Source: Leeuwenhoekiella sp.
Lineage (GTDB): Bacteria; Bacteroidota; Bacteroidia; Flavobacteriales; Flavobacteriaceae
DNA length: 64,000 nucleotides
Direction: 5' to 3'
Assembly (NCBI GenBank): GCA_002708845.1
Contig: PAPI01000039.1
Coordinates: 40,334 to 104,333, forward strand
Below, piece after piece: positions 60,089 to 64,000 of this stretch. The position numbers and the translations under genes were made by a program. Position 1 is the stretch's first letter; each line of letters opens with the position of its first letter. The notes beneath the pieces were generated by a model, which saw only the letters and a list, made by a program, of their open reading frames with translations, searched no databases and was not told the DNA's origin.

Positions 60089-60544
60089 ATGGCTGTTACA
60101 CCCGGTAAATTCAATAGTTTTTTGATGTTTAAGCTTCCGTCAGCCTGGCTTTGTGGGGTACGCGTACGCGAAATCTCTACTACCAGTTGTACTACTACAG
60201 TCACGCATCGGTGGATTAATCAAAACCCGTTTAATTCCATGTTTTGGGCCGTGCAGGGAATGGCGGCAGAGCTGAGTACAGGCACTATGGTCATCGATCA
60301 GATACGCAATAGCGGACATAAAATCTCGATGTTGGTGGCCAACAACAAAGCCTCATTTACTAAAAAAGCTACCGGAAAAATCACTTTTGTTTGCAAGGAT
60401 GGTCATAAGATTGAAGAAGCCATACAGAAAACTGTTGAGACGGGAGAAGGGCAGACCTTCTGGATGCAAAGTGTGGGGACTAATAAAGAGGGAGTAGTGG
60501 TTAGTATTTTTGATTTTGAATGGACAGTTAGGGTTAAAAAATAA
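60089..60544 (+). CDS. DUF4442 hotdog-fold protein
   Basis: The 151-aa protein has the hotdog thioesterase-like layout: an N-terminal helix K-L-P-S-A-W, a beta strand with T-H-R-W-I-N-Q-N-P-F-N-S-M-F-W-A-V-Q-G-M-A-A-E, and a C-terminal sheet G-V-V-V-S-I-F-D-F-E-W. This matches DUF4442. Such proteins may hydrolyse acyl-CoA, but no catalytic residue can be named with certainty. Confidence 0.78.
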   Translation: MAVTPGKFNSFLMFKLPSAWLCGVRVREISTTSCTTTVTHRWINQNPFNSMFWAVQGMAAELSTGTMVIDQIRNSGHKISMLVANNKASFTKKATGKITFVCKDGHKIEEAIQKTVETGEGQTFWMQSVGTNKEGVVVSIFDFEWTVRVKK

Positions 60545-60749
60545 GAATCCACGTCTTAGAATTAATACCTGTTTTTGAAAAGCTATTATCCTATGATTTG
60601 AGATTACTACTTTTTCTGTTATCATTTTTTTTGAAGAGATCTCCGCTAAATAATTTAGATTTTTGACTTCGGAATTTGTTTTTGATGTAACAAAGATTGA
60701 ATTCTTACTACCTATCTACACAATCAATCCAATCAAAAAACATTACGAA

Positions 60750-61550
60750 ATGGAATCACACGAGATAGACTACCAGATTTTTGGTGAAGAAATGCAATAT
60801 GTGGAGATCGAACTTGATCCACAGGAAGGTGTAATTGCAGAGGCCGGTACTTTTATGATGATGGAAGATGGTATCAATATGGAAACCATCTTTGGCGATG
60901 GCTCTAAAAACGACACCGGCCTACTTAATAAAATCTTTGGTGCCGGAAAACGCCTGCTTACGGGTGAAAGCATGTTTATGACCGTTTACTACAATACCGT
61001 TATGGGTAAAAAGCGAGTAAGTTTTGCTTCTCCCTATCCCGGTAAAATAATTCCTATTGACCTCTCTAAAAACGGAGGTCGTTTTATTTGTCAGAAAGAT
61101 GCCTTTTTATGCGCAGCTAAAGGCGTATCAATAGGTGTCGAGTTTTCCAGAAAGCTTGGCCGCGGTCTTTTTGGCGGAGAAGGTTTTATTATGCAAAGAC
61201 TTGATGGCGACGGGATGGCGTTTGTTCACGCCGGGGGTACTACTTTTAAAAAAGAATTGCATCCGGGTGAAAAACTAAAAGTGGATACCGGCTGTATCAT
61301 AGGTTTTGATCACACGGTAAACTACGATATAGAATTCATAGGCGGTATTAAGAACACCCTCTTTGGTGGTGAAGGCGTGTTTTTTGCAACCTTAACCGGT
61401 CCCGGAACTGTTTATGTGCAATCGCTGCCTTTTAGTCGTTTGGCTAAACGCGTTTGGGCAGCGGCACCTCAGGGCGGAGGAAAAGAGAAAGGTGAAGGCA
61501 GTATCCTTGGAGGGCTTGGAGATTTAATTGATGGCGATAATCGATTTTAA
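60750..61550 (+). CDS. AIM24/TIGR00266 family protein
   Basis: The protein of about 266 aa consists of the double beta-sandwich with G-V-I-A-E-A-G-T-F-M-M-M, G-E-S-M-F-M-T-V-Y-Y-N, H-P-G-E-K-L-K-V-D-T-G-C-I-I-G-F and V-Y-V-Q-S-L-P-F-S-R-L-A. I start it at ATG 60750 (M-E-S-H-E-I-D-Y-Q-I-F-G). A TTG at 60663 would add 29 residues with no family similarity. Function unknown; the family includes mitochondrial AIM24. Confidence 0.9.
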   Translation: MESHEIDYQIFGEEMQYVEIELDPQEGVIAEAGTFMMMEDGINMETIFGDGSKNDTGLLNKIFGAGKRLLTGESMFMTVYYNTVMGKKRVSFASPYPGKIIPIDLSKNGGRFICQKDAFLCAAKGVSIGVEFSRKLGRGLFGGEGFIMQRLDGDGMAFVHAGGTTFKKELHPGEKLKVDTGCIIGFDHTVNYDIEFIGGIKNTLFGGEGVFFATLTGPGTVYVQSLPFSRLAKRVWAAAPQGGGKEKGEGSILGGLGDLIDGDNRF

Positions 61551-61693
61551 TCCCCATTTAGTTGATAGGTTTTTTTGATTTTAACAATTTGGTACGAATT
61601 AAAAAACTATTTTTAAGAGTCTTTAAAATTAAAACCAAATCCTATTTGACCTAAAACTACTTAAACAATACTTTAACCAAAAACAATTCAAAT

Positions 61694-61891
61694 ATGGCAA
61701 GAGCAATGTTTGAGTACACCAAAACTGTTCTAAAAAAAGTAAGTTTTGATAGTGTGCTTTTTTGCAAGGAATTACAGAAAGCTGCAAAACGTTTACTTCC
61801 TTATGAAATTGAGGAATTACGAGTTTGGATTCAGGACCTGACCAAGGCAAATCCAGAATTAAATCAATGTATCATTTATCTTAATGCATAA
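61694..61891 (+). CDS. Conserved small protein of 65 aa
   Basis: The short basic protein starts M-A-R-A-M-F-E-Y-T-K-T-V-L-K-K-V-S-F-D and is mainly helical (F-C-K-E-L-Q-K-A-A-K-R-L-L-P-Y-E-I-E-E-L). I recall near-identical starts in other flavobacteria, so it is a real gene. It has its own terminator shared with oxyR. No function is known. Confidence 0.8.
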   Translation: MARAMFEYTKTVLKKVSFDSVLFCKELQKAAKRLLPYEIEELRVWIQDLTKANPELNQCIIYLNA

Positions 61892-61893
61892 TT

Positions 61894-61925
61894 AAAAAAG
61901 GCTTCTCAATTGAGAAGCCTTTTTT
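61894..61925. terminator. Bidirectional terminator between the 65-aa gene and oxyR
   Basis: The 32-bp segment is a perfect palindrome centred at 61909/61910, with A6 and T6 ends and a GGCTTCTC/GAGAAGCC core. It starts 2 bp after the stop codon of the plus-strand gene and overlaps the oxyR stop codon at 61924-61926. Confidence 0.92.
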
Positions 61926-62877
61926 AATTCTTTTGTTTAGCCTGCGGCAGCGGACTAATGATTTGTACATTTTGAAAGGTAATTGCTCCCTTAACCACAC
62001 CGGCAATGGTGTTACGCAGGGCTTCGATGATTTGCATCTTCAGCTCGCTTTTGTGGTATAATAGACTTACTTCACGTGCCGGAGCAGGGTCTTTGAAATG
62101 GTACAGATATTTTTGTTCTGCTTCCTTAATCTCTAATGTATGCAGGTAGGGGAGTAGGGTCATTCCCAATCCCTCATTAGCCAACTTCACAAGGGTTTCA
62201 AAACTTCCGCTTTCAAGAGAAAACGTTTCGTCTTCATAATTTCTATTTGCTTTACATAGATTTATCACGCCATCTCTAAAGCAATGTCCATCTTCCAGTA
62301 ATAGCATATGATCAAGATCCAGGCTAGAAACATCTATTTTCTCATTAACCTCCAGATCCCGATTTTCGGGGATGTATGCGACAAAGGGTTCATAATATAG
62401 CGGACGCTCTTTTATGTTTTGAAGCATTAATGGTGTGGCCGCGATGGCAGCATCCAGATGTCCTTCTTCCAGACGTTCAATAATAGTTTCAGTAGGCAGC
62501 TCCTCAATCTTCAGTTTCACCTTGGGATACTTTTTAATAAAGTTCCTCAAGAACATCGGTAGGAGCGTGGGCATAACAGTAGGAATTACGCCCAACTTAA
62601 ATTCTCCACCTATATATCCTTTTTGTTGATCAACTATATCGCTAATACGATTGGCTTCATTAACAATATTTCGAGCCTGCGTGACAATCTTTTGGCCGAC
62701 ATCGGTAAGCTCAATAGGTTTTTTGCTTCGGTCAAATATTAAAACGTCCAGTTCATCTTCTAGCTTTTGAATCTGCATACTTAGAGTAGGCTGGGTGACA
62801 AAAGTTTTTTCGGCTGCTTTGGTGAAATTTTGATTTTCGGCAACGGCCAAAACATATTTTAGTTGCGTTATGGTCAT
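61924..62877 (-). CDS. oxyR: LysR-type hydrogen peroxide regulator OxyR
   Basis: The 317-aa regulator has an N-terminal winged helix-turn-helix (Y-V-L-A-V-A-E-N-Q-N-F-T-K-A-A through T-L-S-M-Q-I-Q-K-L-E). The sensing pair is Cys199 and Cys208 (D-G-H-C-F-R-D-G-V-I-N-L-C), at the very positions that form the regulatory disulfide in E. coli OxyR. It should activate catalase and other peroxide-defence genes, none of which are in the window. An inverted repeat lies just before the start codon. Confidence 0.94.
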   Translation of the reverse strand: MTITQLKYVLAVAENQNFTKAAEKTFVTQPTLSMQIQKLEDELDVLIFDRSKKPIELTDVGQKIVTQARNIVNEANRISDIVDQQKGYIGGEFKLGVIPTVMPTLLPMFLRNFIKKYPKVKLKIEELPTETIIERLEEGHLDAAIAATPLMLQNIKERPLYYEPFVAYIPENRDLEVNEKIDVSSLDLDHMLLLEDGHCFRDGVINLCKANRNYEDETFSLESGSFETLVKLANEGLGMTLLPYLHTLEIKEAEQKYLYHFKDPAPAREVSLLYHKSELKMQIIEALRNTIAGVVKGAITFQNVQIISPLPQAKQKN

Positions 62878-62891
62878 ACATATATATTATA

Positions 62892-62910
62892 GGTCAAAAA
62901 TAGAATGACC
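62892..62910 (-). promoter_or_regulatory. Inverted repeat overlapping the oxyR promoter
   Basis: GGTCA (62892-62896) and TGACC (62906-62910) form a perfect 5-bp inverted repeat with a 9-bp spacer, 15 bp before the oxyR start codon. A TATTTTTG -7 element on the minus strand (62902-62895) overlaps it. LysR-type proteins commonly repress their own gene through such a site. This is an inference. Confidence 0.5.
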
Positions 62911-62987
62911 ATTTGACTTTTTAATGAAAAAACAAAAGGAAAATAAAATCTAGGCTATTTTAAATTTTATTGGGTGAGATCTTCTGC

Positions 62988-63398
62988 CTAAAATCTGATC
63001 TCAATAGAAGTAGACTCTTTCCCGATTTCAAATTTACTATCATCCCAATTGGGCGGTCCCATAGACATGATATTATTTGAAGTGCCATATGATTCTTTAG
63101 GCATTCCGTTTGTTTCAAAATCCATCTTTTTATTACCATTGGCATCGTGAAACGAAATTACAGCATAGGTTCCCGGTTTTAGGTTTTCAAATACTACAGT
63201 AGCTTTTCCGTCTTTAATGGTGCTACTCGCACTTTTTAAAGGAGGTGCTGTCATAAAGTTTTCTTGTGAATACAGACCAAATTCAACAGTGCCTTCATCA
63301 TTTGTAGCATTAGTGACGGAAACCTCAAGGTTTACGCCTTCCTGAGAAAAAGCACCAAAGCTTAAAGCTAGTAGACAAACAGTAAAAAGAGTTTTCAT
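62988..63398 (-). CDS. DUF2141 secreted protein
   Basis: The 136-aa protein has a signal peptide (1-18, F-G-A-F-S-Q) and a DUF2141 beta-sandwich: L-E-V-S-V-T-N, G-T-V-E-F-G-L-Y, F-E-N-L-K-P-G-T-Y-A-V-I-S-F-H-D-A-N-G-N-K-K-M-D, and S-Y-G-T-S-N. The D-A-N-G-N-K-K-M-D loop looks like a calcium site. Function unknown. Confidence 0.9.
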   Translation of the reverse strand: MKTLFTVCLLALSFGAFSQEGVNLEVSVTNATNDEGTVEFGLYSQENFMTAPPLKSASSTIKDGKATVVFENLKPGTYAVISFHDANGNKKMDFETNGMPKESYGTSNNIMSMGPPNWDDSKFEIGKESTSIEIRF

Positions 63399-63960
63399 AA
63401 TAATGATGTTTAAGTGAATAGTAGGGCTAAGCTAAAGAGGTTTAATCGCGGTAAGAATTATATAGTACTCAATTGTCATATATATAGTATGAATTGTAAT
63501 TGGTGTATTTCGGTCTGGTTTGGAATTTCTTTCTTTAGTTTTTTTGGGCTTTGGTTGCGTTTGCAACCACCGCGCTTTCGCTACTCGCTTTTTTCTGCAC
63601 CTGGCGGTTTAAAAAAGAGCTCAAACAAGCCGCTCAATCGCTAAGCCGTTAATTTGGTTTTGGTATTAAGGCCTGAATTTTAATTTTCAGTTCGCCTTTT
63701 TACACTGCTTAGACGTTTTTTGGGTGTTTAAAAGCTGCTCCATATAGCTTTAGCATAAAAAAGGAGTTGTTTAGTCTATTATATGGTTTTTGCATTTCAA
63801 CGTTTATTTCAGGAAATATCCAGGCTTTTGCTGTTTTGAGAAGGGATAGAGAATGGAGTGAGAGCAGTGTGGGGGATTAATTTTAGAAATATTTAAAATT
63901 ATTTTGGGGTGTAAGTAATTGGCTAGTAGGACTTAGGTAAAAAGATTAAAAAAAAGTTCA
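63399..63960. other. Long gene-free stretch before the right-edge promoter
   Basis: No credible protein gene was found here. A GGTTGC-GTTT-GCAACC hairpin lies at 63553-63568, next to a GC-rich stretch unlike its surroundings. The last 100 bp are A-rich (A-runs around 63940-63960), like an UP-element region before a strong stable-RNA promoter. Confidence 0.55.
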
Positions 63961-63969
63961 GAAAAGTGC

Positions 63970-63999
63970 TTGCGGGGTTTAGAAATCGTTCTATATTTG
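63970..63999 (+). promoter_or_regulatory. Strong promoter reading out of the window, probably of an rRNA or tRNA operon
   Basis: TTG (63970-63972) is followed after exactly 19 bp by TATATTTG (63992-63999), a perfect match to the Bacteroidota housekeeping promoter and the same layout as the tRNA-Met promoter of this window. The A-rich DNA upstream and the long gene-free leader region are what one sees before ribosomal RNA operons. Confidence 0.72.
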
Positions 64000-64000
64000 C

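Noticed and set aside
63414-63644. A 76-codon plus-strand frame in the right-hand gene-free region.
   Set aside because: The translation has odd composition with many Trp, Arg and Cys, no signal or family similarity, and it runs through a GC-rich hairpin.
1-64000. CRISPR arrays, insertion sequences, integrases or prophage genes.
   Set aside because: No evenly spaced short repeats, transposase or integrase motifs, or terminal inverted repeats were found on either strand.

Overview
The window comes from the chromosome of a member of the Bacteroidota, almost certainly a marine or plant-polymer-degrading Flavobacteriaceae. The evidence is a hybrid two-component system, an STN-type TonB receptor with a FecR/ECF pair, CRTAC1-like FG-GAP lipoproteins, a UbiA-type geranylgeranyltransferase, families such as DUF4290, START-like and DUF2911, lipoproteins with a C-x-x-D-D-D export signal, and promoters of the Bacteroidota type (TTG, 19 bp, TAnnTTTG). 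The genus cannot be fixed from this stretch.

Region 1 (1-14000) is the right part of a glucuronoxylan utilisation locus. A CBM-like C-terminus (partial) and a CE15 glucuronoyl esterase lie on the plus strand. The minus strand carries a LacI regulator, a GH67 alpha-glucuronidase, an SDR probably acting as mannonate oxidoreductase, the mannonate dehydratase UxuA, a GH115 alpha-glucuronidase and a hybrid two-component regulator (HTCS). Together they cleave the ester and glycosidic links of (methyl)glucuronic acid and pass the freed acid toward 2-keto-3-deoxygluconate. Two identical 10-bp palindromes before GH67 are the likely LacI operators. A GH10/GH43/SusCD part is expected to the left of the window.

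Region 2 (14000-21000) holds a 1095-aa FG-GAP/ASPIC-UnbV lipoprotein, a free-standing seven-repeat two-component propeller lipoprotein, and a tandem array of four paralogous surface lipoproteins with mosaic, recently homogenised 5' ends.

Region 3 (21000-32400) looks like one acid-utilisation module on the minus strand: FecR, STN-TonB receptor, AEC transporter, DASS dicarboxylate transporter, a fluoroacetate-dehalogenase-like hydrolase, a tartrate/D-malate dehydrogenase, then PEP carboxykinase. A divergent FecI-type sigma factor lies alongside. The hydrolase keeps the full dehalogenase active site, so a haloacid-to-hydroxyacid-to-pyruvate/PEP route is a reasonable hypothesis and the best candidate here for an undescribed system.

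Region 4 (32700-44000) is core housekeeping: tRNA-Met, a START-like protein, a class IV aminotransferase, YqgE, HU, Fmt-RecQ-AAA ATPase, DUF493, DUF4290, MurA (with Asp in place of the fosfomycin-target Cys), a nucleotidase, a small membrane protein plus ABC ATPase, a methyltransferase, and a small lipoprotein gene broken by an in-frame stop.

Region 5 (44000-64000) contains a photolyase-SDR-SRPBCC operon, a DUF2911 protein, a PIG-L deacetylase / 36-aa membrane peptide / sodium-solute symporter / Gfo-Idh-MocA operon, a Maf / membrane protein / UbiA prenyltransferase group, a PadR-PspC-GIN envelope-stress-like operon, DUF4870, DUF4442 and AIM24-like proteins, OxyR and a DUF2141 protein. The right edge ends in a perfect strong promoter aimed out of the window, probably that of an rRNA or tRNA operon.
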